Positions 39,111 to 48,160 of a stretch of 64,000 nucleotides of DNA are shown piece after piece; within the stretch, counting starts at the first letter, position 1, and the number at the start of each line of letters is the position of its first letter. The translations under genes and the position numbers were made by a program. This DNA comes from an uncultured Pseudomonas sp. (GTDB lineage: Bacteria; Pseudomonadota; Gammaproteobacteria; Pseudomonadales; Pseudomonadaceae), in assembly GCF_913774235.1 (NCBI RefSeq), contig NZ_CAJYDW010000016.1, positions 186,001-250,000 of the forward strand, given 5' to 3'. The notes under the pieces were generated by a model. It did no database searches and was not told where the DNA came from. It was given only the letters and a program-made list of their open reading frames with translations.

Positions 39111-40736
39111 TCAGAACTGGAAGCGCTGCACCTGGCCACTGAGGGTCGCGGCCAGATCCGCCAGTTGCTGGCTGGCACCGCGGGTCTGCTCGGCACCGGC
39201 CGCGGTCTGTACCGACAGATCGCGGATGCGCACCAGGTTGCTGTCCACCTCGCGGGCCACCTGGGCCTGTTGCTCGGCGGCGCTGGCGATCAGCAGGTTG
39301 CGTTCGTCGATACCGGACACCGCCCCGGCGATGGCGGCCAGACCGGCATTGGCCGCCTGGGCCTGTTCACGGGTCTGGCGCGCCTGGTCGGCACTGGTCA
39401 ACAGGGCATCGACGGTCTGGCCGGTGCCCTGCTGGATATTGCTGATCATCCTTTCGATCTCGCTGGTCGAGTCCCCGGTGCGCTTGGCAAGGGCGCGGAC
39501 CTCGTCGGCCACCACGGCGAAGCCGCGGCCCGCCTCGCCGGCCCGGGCCGCTTCGATGGCGGCATTGAGCGCCAGCAGGTTGGTCTGTTCGGCGACCGAG
39601 CGGATGACATCCAGCACCTGGCTGATGTCGCGGGTCTGGGTTTCCAGCTCACGGGCCTGGACGCTGGCGCCGAGGACCTGCTCGGTGAGCGCCTCGATGG
39701 CACCCAGGGTCTTGCCCAACTGGTGTTGCCCCTGGCGTGCGGTGTCGGCGGCCTGGCGCGATTCGGTGGAGGCGGAACCGGCATTGCCCGCGACATCCTC
39801 GACCGCCTGGCTCATCTCGGTCACGGCAGTGGCAGCCTGTTCGATCTCGTTGTTCTGCTGCTGCAGGCCGGTGGCGCTCTCCTGCATCACCGCGGTCATT
39901 TCCTCGGCGGCCGACGCGAGCTGGTTGGCCGAATCGCCGATATTCCCGAGGGTCTCGCGCAACTGGTTCTGCATCTGTTGCATGGCTTGCAGCAACTGAG
40001 CCGCCTCGTCGTGGCCATTGCTTTCCAGCGGCTGGGTCAGGTCGCCAGTGGCGATGGTGCGTGCCGCCGCCACTGCCTGGGCGATAGGACCGGCGATGCT
40101 GCGGGTCAGGCGCCAGGCGAGCAGGGCGGTGAGGGCCAGGGACAGCAGGATCGCCAGCAAGGTCACGGTAGCGGAGCGCGCATAGGTAGCATCGGCGGTG
40201 GCACTGGCCGTACGGATATCCTCCTGGACGGCTTTGCGCAGGGTTTCGAAGCCGGCATTCATCTGGGTGCCCAGCTGCGTCATGCTCTGCTGGACTAGCT
40301 GACGCGCCTCGGCGAGCTGTCCGGCGCTGACCAGGGTGGCCAACTGCTGCACACCCTGCATGTATTGCCGCTGCACCTGGCGCAGCTCGTTCAGCGCCTG
40401 ACGGCTCTGAGGCGACAGCACTCCTTGCTGATAGTGGTCGAAGAGGGCTTGGGCCTGAGTATTCAGCTCGTCGAGTTTCTTGCGGGTGCTGGTCAGGGTT
40501 TCAGCGTCGGGCATGGCCAGCAGACGCAGGGTCTCGATGCGGGTTCTGGCCAACAGCAGACTCAAATCGTTGGCTTCGATGAGCGTGGGGATATAGCGCT
40601 GCTCCACCTGGTGCCCCAGCTGACGGACCTGGGCCAACTGGTACCAGCCGAACAGGCCGAGGGCAGCGACGAGCACCGCGAGGATGCCAAAACACAGCAG
40701 ATTGCGGACAGCGATGGAGAGCGAGCGGAGAGTCAT
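39111..40736 (-). CDS. Methyl-accepting chemotaxis protein (tandem copy B)
   Basis: 541-aa chemoreceptor with the same layout as copy A: TM1 near residues 10-32, helical sensor, TM2 near 190-210, HAMP, and signalling tip [20 protein letters not shown]. The sensor halves share motifs ([20 protein letters not shown] versus LQLARTRVEVLRLLAIPDAA) but differ enough to bind related yet distinct ligands. ATG 40736 is preferred; TTG 40760 adds eight residues. It lies 125 bp upstream of copy A in the same direction. Confidence 0.93.
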   Translation of the reverse strand: MTLRSLSIAVRNLLCFGILAVLVAALGLFGWYQLAQVRQLGHQVEQRYIPTLIEANDLSLLLARTRIETLRLLAMPDAETLTSTRKKLDELNTQAQALFDHYQQGVLSPQSRQALNELRQVQRQYMQGVQQLATLVSAGQLAEARQLVQQSMTQLGTQMNAGFETLRKAVQEDIRTASATADATYARSATVTLLAILLSLALTALLAWRLTRSIAGPIAQAVAAARTIATGDLTQPLESNGHDEAAQLLQAMQQMQNQLRETLGNIGDSANQLASAAEEMTAVMQESATGLQQQNNEIEQAATAVTEMSQAVEDVAGNAGSASTESRQAADTARQGQHQLGKTLGAIEALTEQVLGASVQARELETQTRDISQVLDVIRSVAEQTNLLALNAAIEAARAGEAGRGFAVVADEVRALAKRTGDSTSEIERMISNIQQGTGQTVDALLTSADQARQTREQAQAANAGLAAIAGAVSGIDERNLLIASAAEQQAQVAREVDSNLVRIRDLSVQTAAGAEQTRGASQQLADLAATLSGQVQRFQF

Positions 40737-40862
40737 GACGGCCTGCAGAGACAGATTCAAAATGCGAACAGGGTCACAACTTTAGGTGAAGCTTTAGCGA
40801 AAAGGCTTTAGGAGGGGGTGCGTCAAAAAATCGCACCCTTTAAAAGACAGTTTATTGACAGA

Positions 40863-40891
40863 TGCCCTGGAGTCATTGTGACTCCAGGGCA
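40863..40891 (-). terminator. Stem-loop terminator after gbcA
   Basis: Perfect 13-bp stem TGCCCTGGAGTCA (40863-40875) with TGACTCCAGGGCA (40879-40891) and a 3-nt loop, 19 bp beyond the gbcA stop. On the minus strand an A/T-rich stretch (CAATAAACTGTCTTTT) follows. It also separates gbcA from chemoreceptor copy B. Confidence 0.65.
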
Positions 40892-40910
40892 GACGCAGGA
40901 AACGTCGTCG

Positions 40911-42203
40911 TCAGTCGCCGCTTACCTGGCGCAGATGCGCGGCCGGTGCCTCTTCACCGAGGTTGGCGAGCAGCCGCTCGCTGTACCAGTCGATGAAATT
41001 GATCACGCCGAATTCGTAAGTCTTTGAGTAAGGGCCGGGTTGGTAGGCCTTGGAGTTGATGCCGCGCTGATTCTCCTCGGCCAGGCGCCGATCCTGGTCG
41101 TTGGTGGCATCCCAGACCTTGCGCAGGTTGTTCGGGTCGTAGTCGACCCCTTCCACGGCATCCTTGTGCACCAGCCACTTGGTGGTCACCACGGTCTCGG
41201 TCGGACCCAGCGGCCAGACGGTGAAGACGATCATGTGATCGCCCATGCAGTGGTTCCAGGAGTGCGGCAGGTGCAGGATGCGCATGGAGCCCAGGTCCGG
41301 GTCCTTGATGCGGCCCATGAGCTTCTTGCAGCCCGGCTTGCCGTCCATGGTCATGGACACGGTGCCGGCGAGCAGCGGCATGCGCACGATACGGTTGCGC
41401 AGACCGAAGCTGGCGTGGGCGTAGGGGATGTTGTCGGCGTCCCAACGGGTGGTGCAGGCGGCGACCTGGTCCTTGAACGCCTGGGAGGCGCGCGGGTCGG
41501 TGACGTCGTCCCATTCCAGCAGGGTGTTCAGCAACTCGGGGTGGGAGCCGCTGCAGTGGTAGCACTCGCGGTTGTTTTCCAGCACCAGCTTCCAGTTGGC
41601 CTGCTCGACCAGGTCGGTGCGCACCGCGACCTTGGCGTTCTCCATGTCGTACGGCTCCATGTAGTGCTCGAGCGTACGCAGGAAGTCGTCGATGGCGGGC
41701 GGTTCGTCGGCCAGGGAGATGAAGATGTAGCCGCCGGCGGTCTTGACGTGGACCGGCTTGAGGTTGAAGTCGGCCATGTTGAAATCGGCGCCCATCTCGG
41801 TGCCGGCGAACAGCAGGCGGCCATCCAGCTCGTAGGTCCACTGGTGGTAGGGACAGACCAGCTTGGCGACCTTGCCCTTGTCGCTGACGCAGAGGCGCGA
41901 ACCGCGGTGGCGGCAGACGTTGTGGAAGGCGTGGACCTTGCCCTCGGCCCCGCGGACCACCAGGATGGGGTTGTCGCCCAGCTGCAGGGTGATGAAGTTG
42001 CCCTTGGTGGGGATCTCGCAGGTCATACCGGCGATCAGCCATTCCTTGCCGAAGATCTCCTGCATGTCGATCTGGAACAGGCGCTCGTCGTTGTAGAACG
42101 GCTGGGGCAGGGAGTAGGTGCGCTCGCGGGTGCGCAGCATCTCGGCCGTGGCCTTGCGGGCCGGATCGAGAGGGTCGCCCAAACTCAAGGTGCTGACGTC
42201 CAT
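40911..42203 (-). CDS. gbcA: Glycine betaine demethylase, Rieske oxygenase component
   Basis: 430-aa Rieske non-heme iron oxygenase. The [2Fe-2S] ligands are Cys97 and His99 (CRH) and Cys117 and His120 (CPYH). The mononuclear iron site lies in ENNRECYHCSGSHPEL. With the divergent ferredoxin reductase GbcB it demethylates glycine betaine to dimethylglycine in the choline catabolic route of Pseudomonas. ATG 42203 follows GAGGA; the 16-residue upstream extension lacks a ribosome site. Regulation by GbdR is known in P. aeruginosa; here only a candidate direct repeat is visible. Confidence 0.93.
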   Translation of the reverse strand: MDVSTLSLGDPLDPARKATAEMLRTRERTYSLPQPFYNDERLFQIDMQEIFGKEWLIAGMTCEIPTKGNFITLQLGDNPILVVRGAEGKVHAFHNVCRHRGSRLCVSDKGKVAKLVCPYHQWTYELDGRLLFAGTEMGADFNMADFNLKPVHVKTAGGYIFISLADEPPAIDDFLRTLEHYMEPYDMENAKVAVRTDLVEQANWKLVLENNRECYHCSGSHPELLNTLLEWDDVTDPRASQAFKDQVAACTTRWDADNIPYAHASFGLRNRIVRMPLLAGTVSMTMDGKPGCKKLMGRIKDPDLGSMRILHLPHSWNHCMGDHMIVFTVWPLGPTETVVTTKWLVHKDAVEGVDYDPNNLRKVWDATNDQDRRLAEENQRGINSKAYQPGPYSKTYEFGVINFIDWYSERLLANLGEEAPAAHLRQVSGD

Positions 42204-42434
42204 CGTACATCCTCGTGGCCACCGCGGCGGGTGGCGAAAGTGGTTGGTCACGGTATTGCAAGGCTATTGGCCGACGGGGCAGGGCCGCCGAATGACCCTA
42301 GGTTTCGCCCGTCGCGCGCTGTTTCAGATTCGGCTTGGGGCGGAGTGTGGGGCCGGAGCCGGGAGGGGGCCTTGCTCATGGGCGACATGGCCGACGCTGT
42401 TCACGACGCCCCAGCCCTCGTCATTGCTGGGCCG

Positions 42435-42459
42435 GTCGCCATCGGCATGTGGATGTCGC
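42435..42459. promoter_or_regulatory. Candidate AraC-type (GbdR?) direct repeat between gbcA and gbcB
   Basis: GTCGC occurs at 42435-42439 and again at 42455-42459, exactly 20 bp (two helical turns) apart, in the 329-bp divergent gap. Such spacing suits a dimeric AraC-family activator such as GbdR, which controls gbcAB elsewhere. The match to the GbdR consensus was not verified. The rest of the gap shows no gene. Confidence 0.25.
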
Positions 42460-42532
42460 GATTGGGAAAGTGACGGTCGTGGGGCCCTCACAGAATCGCC
42501 GCCAATAGCCCCAGTGGCAGTCGAGGTGCGCC

Positions 42533-43630
42533 ATGAATACCTTCATCAACCCTGTTACCACCCAGACCTGGACCAATGGCCGCCACCCCGTGCGCTGCGT
42601 CAAGGTGATCCAGGAAACCTGGGACGTGCGCACCTTCTGCTTCACCGCGGAAATCCCGCTGATGTACTTCTTCAAGCCCGGGCAGTTCGTGACTCTGGAA
42701 CTGGAGATCAACGGCCAGCAGGTGATGCGCTCCTACACCATCTCCAGCTCGCCCTCGGTGCCCTACAGCTTCTCCATCACCGTCAAGCGCGTGCCGGGTG
42801 GCCAGGTGTCCAACTGGCTGCACGACAACATGAAGGTCGGCGACACCCTGGCCGTGCATGGCCCGGTGGGCCTGTTCAACGCCATCGACTTCCCGGCCGA
42901 CAAGGTGCTCTATCTCTCCGGCGGCGTCGGTATCACCCCGGTGATGTCCATGGCGCGCTGGTTCTATGACACCAACGCCAACGTCGACATGGTCTTCGTG
43001 CACAGCGCCCGCACCCCGCGCGACATCATCTACCGGCACGAGCTGGAGCACATGGCGTCGCGGATCGACAACTTCGTGCTCAATATGGTGTGCGAGCGCA
43101 CCGAGCACGGCGAATCCTGGGCCGGGTTCCGTGGCTACTTCGACCGCCGCATGCTGGAGCTGATGGCGCCCGACTTCCGCGAGCGCGAGATCTTCTGTTG
43201 TGGCCCCACGCCCTACATGAACGCGGTCAAGGCGATGCTCCGCGAGCTGGGCTTCGACATGGCCCGCTACCACGAGGAGTCCTTCGGCGCGACGCCACCG
43301 GAAGCCAAGGTCGAGGCGGCGGAACAGGCCGAGGCGGCGGCGGATCTGCCACCGATTCCGCTGGAAGCCCAGTGCCTGATTTCCTTCACCGAGAGCGGCA
43401 AGAGCGTCAACATCGGCCCCGGCGAGACCATCCACGGCGCCGCCGCCAAGCTCGGCCTGCACATCCCCAAGGCCTGCGGCATGGGTATCTGCGGCACCTG
43501 CAAGGTACTCAAGAAGAGCGGCGAGGTGGTCATGGACCACAACGGCGGCATCACCGAGGAAGACGAAGCCGAAGGCTACATCCTGTCCTGCTGCAGCATC
43601 CCGCAGGGGGACGTGCAGATCGAGTTCTGA
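42533..43630 (+). CDS. gbcB: Glycine betaine demethylase, ferredoxin reductase component
   Basis: 365-aa electron-transfer protein: FAD-binding domain with RSYTISSSPS, NAD domain with YLSGGVGITPVMSM and CCGPTPYM, then a linker and a plant-type [2Fe-2S] ferredoxin domain with ligands Cys315, Cys320, Cys323 and Cys353. It feeds electrons from NAD(P)H to GbcA. It is divergent from gbcA, as in the PA5410/PA5411 pair. REP copy 3 lies just downstream. Confidence 0.93.
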   Translation: MNTFINPVTTQTWTNGRHPVRCVKVIQETWDVRTFCFTAEIPLMYFFKPGQFVTLELEINGQQVMRSYTISSSPSVPYSFSITVKRVPGGQVSNWLHDNMKVGDTLAVHGPVGLFNAIDFPADKVLYLSGGVGITPVMSMARWFYDTNANVDMVFVHSARTPRDIIYRHELEHMASRIDNFVLNMVCERTEHGESWAGFRGYFDRRMLELMAPDFREREIFCCGPTPYMNAVKAMLRELGFDMARYHEESFGATPPEAKVEAAEQAEAAADLPPIPLEAQCLISFTESGKSVNIGPGETIHGAAAKLGLHIPKACGMGICGTCKVLKKSGEVVMDHNGGITEEDEAEGYILSCCSIPQGDVQIEF

Positions 43631-43651
43631 GGCCGTGATGCCGCTCGACTC

Positions 43652-43715
43652 ATCGCGGCCATGGGCCGCTCCTACAGTGGTTCGATGTCCTGTAGGAGCG
43701 GCCCATGGCCGCGAT
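43652..43715. repeat. Paired inverted REP sequences (copy 3)
   Basis: Perfect inverted REP units at 43652-43675 and 43692-43715, separated by 16 bp and identical to those of copy 2. It lies between the convergent ends of gbcB and the DUF3237 gene. Confidence 0.87.
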
Positions 43716-43780
43716 CCAGTCGCGTAGCCGTAGCCTGGAAAACCGCGTCAGCGTTTTCCAGGAACTGCGCCTAGCTCCAG

Positions 43781-44305
43781 CTACCTGGACGGCATCCGAT
43801 AGACGTCCACCCGGACTTCGTTCTCCCCCGGATAGCGGCACTGGGCGATGAACGTCTCCCGCGCCAGCCAGCCCAGCGGCCCGCCGCCCACCTCGAATTC
43901 CGGCGTGCCGTGGCAGCGGTAGTCGGCTTCCGGTAACGGCCAGTGGCCTTCGTCCATCCGCTGGCGTCCCGCTGGCGTCACGTTCAGCCAGCCGCGGTTG
44001 CGCACGTTGATCAGCACGCCCCCGGTGGTCCTCAGGCTATAGCGGGCGTCCAGCCGGCCCAGGCCATCGGCGCACTCCAGAAAGCGATCCTCGCCACCGG
44101 GCAGCACCTCCCCCTCGGCGATCAGGTGGTTTTGCTCGAACACCATGAAACAACCGCCGAGGATCGGATAGTTGATGCGGACCCCGGCGCTACCCGGGAG
44201 GCGACCGAGTAGCTGGCCGTCGCCAATGCGCACCAGCAGGGTCAGGCAGGGGGCCAGGCTCAGGCTGGGGGCGGCACTCAGCCGGGTAAGGATCTCACTG
44301 GCCAT
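43781..44305 (-). CDS. DUF3237 domain protein
   Basis: 174-aa cytosolic protein matching DUF3237: a conserved GGCFMVFEQ.. segment, EGEVLPGGEDRFLECADG, ARYSLRTTGGVLINVRNRG and a final GPLGWLARETFI stretch. No function is established. It overlaps the end of the upstream binding-protein gene by 11 bp, so the two are translationally coupled and probably act on the same compound. Confidence 0.82.
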   Translation of the reverse strand: MASEILTRLSAAPSLSLAPCLTLLVRIGDGQLLGRLPGSAGVRINYPILGGCFMVFEQNHLIAEGEVLPGGEDRFLECADGLGRLDARYSLRTTGGVLINVRNRGWLNVTPAGRQRMDEGHWPLPEADYRCHGTPEFEVGGGPLGWLARETFIAQCRYPGENEVRVDVYRMPSR

Positions 44306-45389
44306 TGCGGATGGTCGTCCAGACGCGGGTTCTCAGACGATCCAGCGCCAGATCCGCCGGGGTCTGCATGAACAGCTCGGCGCGTCGCGCTTGCGGGACG
44401 AAGATGTTCGGATCGCTGCGCAGGCGGGCGTCGATCAACGGCTGCGCCGGCAGGTTGGGGTTGGGGTACTCCAGGGTGTTGCTGATCCGGGCGATGACCT
44501 CGGGGCGCAGCAGGAAGTCGATGAAGGCATGGGCTTCGCTGGGATGGCGCACGCCCTGGGGAATGGCGATGACATCCGCCCACTGCAGGGTGCCACCCCG
44601 GGGCAGGCTCATGGCGATGTCGATGCCCTTGCCGGCAGCCTTGGCCATGTTTCGCGCCTGGGTGAAGGCACCGGACCAGCCCACCGCCACGCAGATGTCG
44701 CCGTTGGCCAGATCGAAGGGAAACTTGGAGGAGCTGAAGTACAGGATGGAAGGACGGATGCTCAGCATCAGTGCCTGGGCCTTGGCGTAGTCCTCACGCT
44801 TGTCGCTGTTGGGCGGCAGGCCCAGGTAGTGCAGGGCGATGGGCAGGATCTCTTCCGGGGCATCGAGGAAGGCGACGCCGCATTGCTTGAGCTTGGCGAT
44901 GTTTTCCGGTTTGAAGATGAAGTCCCAGCTGTCGAATTGCACCTCGGGCCCGAAGATCTCGTGGATCTTGGCGACGTTGTAGCCGATCAGGGTGGTACCC
45001 CAGAGATAGGGCACCGCATAGCGATTGTCGGGATCGTTCACCGCCAGCCTGTTCATGAAGGCCGGATCGAGGTTCTTCCAGTTCGGCAACTGCGCCCGGT
45101 CCAGCGGCTCCAGGGCCTTGGCCTTGATCAGCTTGCCCAGCTGGCTGCCGGAAGGGAAGACCACGTCGTAGCCGGAGTTACCGGTGAGCAACTTGGATTC
45201 CATGGTCTGGACGTTGTCGAAGACATCGTACTGGACATGGATGCCGGTCTGCTGCTCGAAGTCCTTGATGACGTCCTTGGGCAGGTATTCGATCCAGTTG
45301 TAGACCCGCACCTCGCGTTGTTCGGCCAGAGCCGGATCGAGGCGGAGCAGGGTGCAGAGCAGCAGCAACAGCAGCGAGAGATGACGCAT
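44295..45389 (-). CDS. Polyamine-type periplasmic binding protein (PotF/PotD family)
   Basis: 364-aa solute-binding protein with a signal peptide (about residues 1-22, ALA-EQ). The mature protein begins VRVYNWIEYLPKDVIKDF, the typical start of spermidine/putrescine binders, and has ANGDICVAVGWSGAF near the second lobe. The ligand could be a polyamine or related amine. No ABC permease or ATPase is adjacent. It lies 28 bp downstream of the porin gene and overlaps DUF3237, forming a three-gene transcription unit. Confidence 0.88.
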   Translation of the reverse strand: MRHLSLLLLLLCTLLRLDPALAEQREVRVYNWIEYLPKDVIKDFEQQTGIHVQYDVFDNVQTMESKLLTGNSGYDVVFPSGSQLGKLIKAKALEPLDRAQLPNWKNLDPAFMNRLAVNDPDNRYAVPYLWGTTLIGYNVAKIHEIFGPEVQFDSWDFIFKPENIAKLKQCGVAFLDAPEEILPIALHYLGLPPNSDKREDYAKAQALMLSIRPSILYFSSSKFPFDLANGDICVAVGWSGAFTQARNMAKAAGKGIDIAMSLPRGGTLQWADVIAIPQGVRHPSEAHAFIDFLLRPEVIARISNTLEYPNPNLPAQPLIDARLRSDPNIFVPQARRAELFMQTPADLALDRLRTRVWTTIRNGQ

Positions 45390-45417
45390 ACGGCCTCCGA
45401 GGGAGTGCAGGAGCGAC

Positions 45418-46716
45418 TCAGAATTTGTAGGTGACGTAGGCTTCCAAGGCATTGAAACGCTCGTCGCCCAGCACCTCGCGCGCCGCCTGCTTGGCCTGGA
45501 CCCAGTTATAGGCGACGGCGGCATAGATCGACGGCGTAGGCGTCCACTCCACGTACAGGGCGGTTTCGTCGGCGAAGCGACGATCGCTGACCGGCTGACC
45601 CTGGAAGTTCTTCTGGTCCAGACTGAAGGCGTGGAACAACGTCCCCACCGCCCAGCTCTCGTTGAGCCGCGTCTTGAGGTGCAGGCTATGGACGTTCTCG
45701 TTGTTGTTGAACAGCAGGTAGTTGCCCACCACATCGCCGATCAGCCAGGTGCCCCAGTCGGTATAGCCCTTGGTCAGCGGATCCCAGCCGGCCAGGCGCG
45801 TATCGCTGGGATCCGGATCGCCGGAAAAGTGTGCATAGCGATAGCTGAGTTGCGGCTGCAGTGGCAGGTCCTTGAATTGATACTGGGCCTGGGCGTACCA
45901 GGCATCGCCAGCATAGGTCAGGCCATTGCCGGAGCCGCGTTGCCAGGCGTATTCGCCGCTGAGGGCGAGCTCCGGTATGCCGGGTAGCGAAGCGTTGAGC
46001 CAGCGCAGGTTGTAGACCCGCATGCCATCGCGAGGGATCGCGTTGCGGGCGTCGGCGCTGACGCCGAAGGCCATGGCGCCGAGCACACCGTAGCCGCTGT
46101 CGTAGTCGAGGTTGCCGCCACTCAGCCGATAGTCGCCGCCCAGGGAGTCTGCCGCTCCCAGGGTGAAGCCTTGAGCTTTCCAGCTGCCATGGCTCCAACT
46201 CAGCACGCCGGCGCGGTCGAAGGCGGTACGAGGGGCAAGCCAATAGGCGCCGTCGCGGCCCAGATCGGCGCGGCCATCCTGGACGATGAAGCCGCTACCC
46301 ACCAGGTAGTTCTGGCGCCCTACGGTGAGGCGCCAGTCCCCCAACTGAGCGCCGACGAAGGATTCTTCGAGATGCACGCGCTGGTCGCCGCTGCGGGTGA
46401 AGCCGGCCGGATCACCGTCGCCCCGGGTAGCGGCCCCGACGGCCGAAATGCCGGCCACCCAGCGCAGGTCTTCGTTCACCTGATAGCCGAGATTGAGTCC
46501 CGGCTTGAGGTAGAACTCCTGCCAGTCCAGGCGCGTGGCGCCGGTGCCGGGCTGACCCGCGCCGAACATGGCGCCGCGCGCCTGGATGGCGGCGGCCCCG
46601 GCGGTAAGGGAGGGGGTGACTTCGAGGCCGCCGTATTGATAGGTCTCGCCGGCAACGGCAAGGGATTGCCCGCCCAAAGGCAGGATCAACGCGAGGGCAC
46701 TGTATCTCTTCTTCAT
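45418..46716 (-). CDS. Outer-membrane beta-barrel protein (AlgE/alginate-export-like porin)
   Basis: 432-aa protein with a signal peptide (about residues 1-22), alternating beta-strand pattern throughout and a C-terminal aromatic end (EAYVTYKF) for BAM recognition. Resembles the AlgE/alginate-export porin group, but some OprD-like features mean the subfamily is uncertain. It is first in an operon with a binding protein and DUF3237, suggesting specific uptake of the same substrate rather than alginate export. ATG 46716 is chosen as the one giving a signal peptide. Confidence 0.8.
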   Translation of the reverse strand: MKKRYSALALILPLGGQSLAVAGETYQYGGLEVTPSLTAGAAAIQARGAMFGAGQPGTGATRLDWQEFYLKPGLNLGYQVNEDLRWVAGISAVGAATRGDGDPAGFTRSGDQRVHLEESFVGAQLGDWRLTVGRQNYLVGSGFIVQDGRADLGRDGAYWLAPRTAFDRAGVLSWSHGSWKAQGFTLGAADSLGGDYRLSGGNLDYDSGYGVLGAMAFGVSADARNAIPRDGMRVYNLRWLNASLPGIPELALSGEYAWQRGSGNGLTYAGDAWYAQAQYQFKDLPLQPQLSYRYAHFSGDPDPSDTRLAGWDPLTKGYTDWGTWLIGDVVGNYLLFNNNENVHSLHLKTRLNESWAVGTLFHAFSLDQKNFQGQPVSDRRFADETALYVEWTPTPSIYAAVAYNWVQAKQAAREVLGDERFNALEAYVTYKF

Positions 46717-46817
46717 GTATCGCTCCTGTCGTTTGCTTTTTTTGTCGCAGGGCAGTTGAAGCGCCAGTGGGCGCCAAGCCACCGGACCTGGGGTTCGGCG
46801 GAAATAGTTCTTAGTTT

Positions 46818-48035
46818 TTAATCAGCGAAGTGCTCGCCCAGGCTGCGCAGCAGGCGCACCGTGTCGAGGTCTGCCTCGGTATGGGCACGAGGTAGGGAAG
46901 ACTGCTTGACCACCACCAGGCGTGCCGCCGGATCGACATAGAGGTACTGGCCATGGATGCCGCCGGCCATCAGCGCCGGGCGGCCGTCACGGAACACGTA
47001 CCACTGGCTGCGATAGGAGGCGCCGGGGGGCCAGGCGGAGAAGTCGCGATCTTGGGCATAGAGTGCCGCGTCGCCGCCGGCGGCGATGGCGTCGATCACC
47101 GCCGGGTCGAGCAGGGGGCGGCCATCGGGCAGGGAGCCGCGATGGGCGAGCAGTTGGCCGAAGCGGCCCATGTCCTGCAGGGTCGCGGCGAAACCGGCGC
47201 CGGCCACTGCCCGCCCCCAGGGATCGGCGACGAAGAAGCCATCGCGGCGACAGCCGAGCTGCCGCCAGAGGTCTTCCAGCAGGGCCGCGCAGGAGCGCCC
47301 ACCGGCGCGCTCCAGGGTCCAGGCCAGCACCTCGGTGCAGGCGGTGACGTAGTGGAAGGTGGCCCCGTGTTCGCCGCGCTTCTGCAGGCTGGGCAGGTAT
47401 TCGTAGAGCGAAGCGTGCTGCGCCTGCCCGGGGGGCGCCGGCTCGAAGCCGCAGGCATAGCCATAGCGCGAACTGGCGGAATCCGGATCGTCGTAGACCT
47501 CGTCGTAGGCGATGCCCACCGTCATGTCCAGCAACTGCCGGACGCTGGCATCCGCGAAGGCGCTGCCGGCCAGCTCCGGGACGAGGTCGCCGGCCAGGGC
47601 TTCGGCCGACAGTACCCCTTGGCGCAGGGCCTGTTCCGCCAGCGTGCCGATCATGGACTTGGTGACCGAGAACATGACGTGACGGCTGTCCGGCGTCTGG
47701 CCGTTGAAATACCGTTCGCAGAGGACCTGATCGTCCTTGAGCACCAGAAAGCCGTCGGTATAGCTGTTTTGCAGATGCTGCGCCAGCTCGACAGCGTCAC
47801 CCTGGGCGCCCTGGAAACGGTAATCCGCCAGTCGATCAGGGCCTGCCACCCAGGCTGCCCTGGTGCCCCAGCCGGCGCGCACGGCCAGGGTCGGACGCAA
47901 CTGGTCGAGATGCTGCAGGCTCCAGCAGTTGAATGGGGGACGCAGCCAGTTGCTCCAGAGCACCCGCTGCGGTGGCGGCGGTGGAAAACCCTGCATCAGC
48001 AGCGGCGTGGCGGAGGCTTGGCGAGGCGCGTCCAT
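46818..48035 (-). CDS. Serine hydrolase of the class C beta-lactamase/NylB fold
   Basis: 405-aa hydrolase. The SxxK catalytic pair is SVTK in VMFSVTKSMIGTL, and the Tyr of the YxN-like position lies in FHYVTACTE. It lacks a signal peptide, so it is probably cytosolic. Relatives include 6-aminohexanoate-dimer hydrolase and EstB-type esterases. The natural substrate is unknown. It is divergent from a TetR regulator, which likely represses it. Confidence 0.88.
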   Translation of the reverse strand: MDAPRQASATPLLMQGFPPPPPQRVLWSNWLRPPFNCWSLQHLDQLRPTLAVRAGWGTRAAWVAGPDRLADYRFQGAQGDAVELAQHLQNSYTDGFLVLKDDQVLCERYFNGQTPDSRHVMFSVTKSMIGTLAEQALRQGVLSAEALAGDLVPELAGSAFADASVRQLLDMTVGIAYDEVYDDPDSASSRYGYACGFEPAPPGQAQHASLYEYLPSLQKRGEHGATFHYVTACTEVLAWTLERAGGRSCAALLEDLWRQLGCRRDGFFVADPWGRAVAGAGFAATLQDMGRFGQLLAHRGSLPDGRPLLDPAVIDAIAAGGDAALYAQDRDFSAWPPGASYRSQWYVFRDGRPALMAGGIHGQYLYVDPAARLVVVKQSSLPRAHTEADLDTVRLLRSLGEHFAD

Positions 48036-48160
48036 AGGGCTTCTCCTTGCGTGGACGAAGCAAATTTGTCTCGCTTTAATTTTTTAGTCAATAAAATATT
48101 TATCCGAGAAAGATTTTTACGTCCGGCCTAGAATGGAGGCTCCAGATCGCGGGTCGGACC

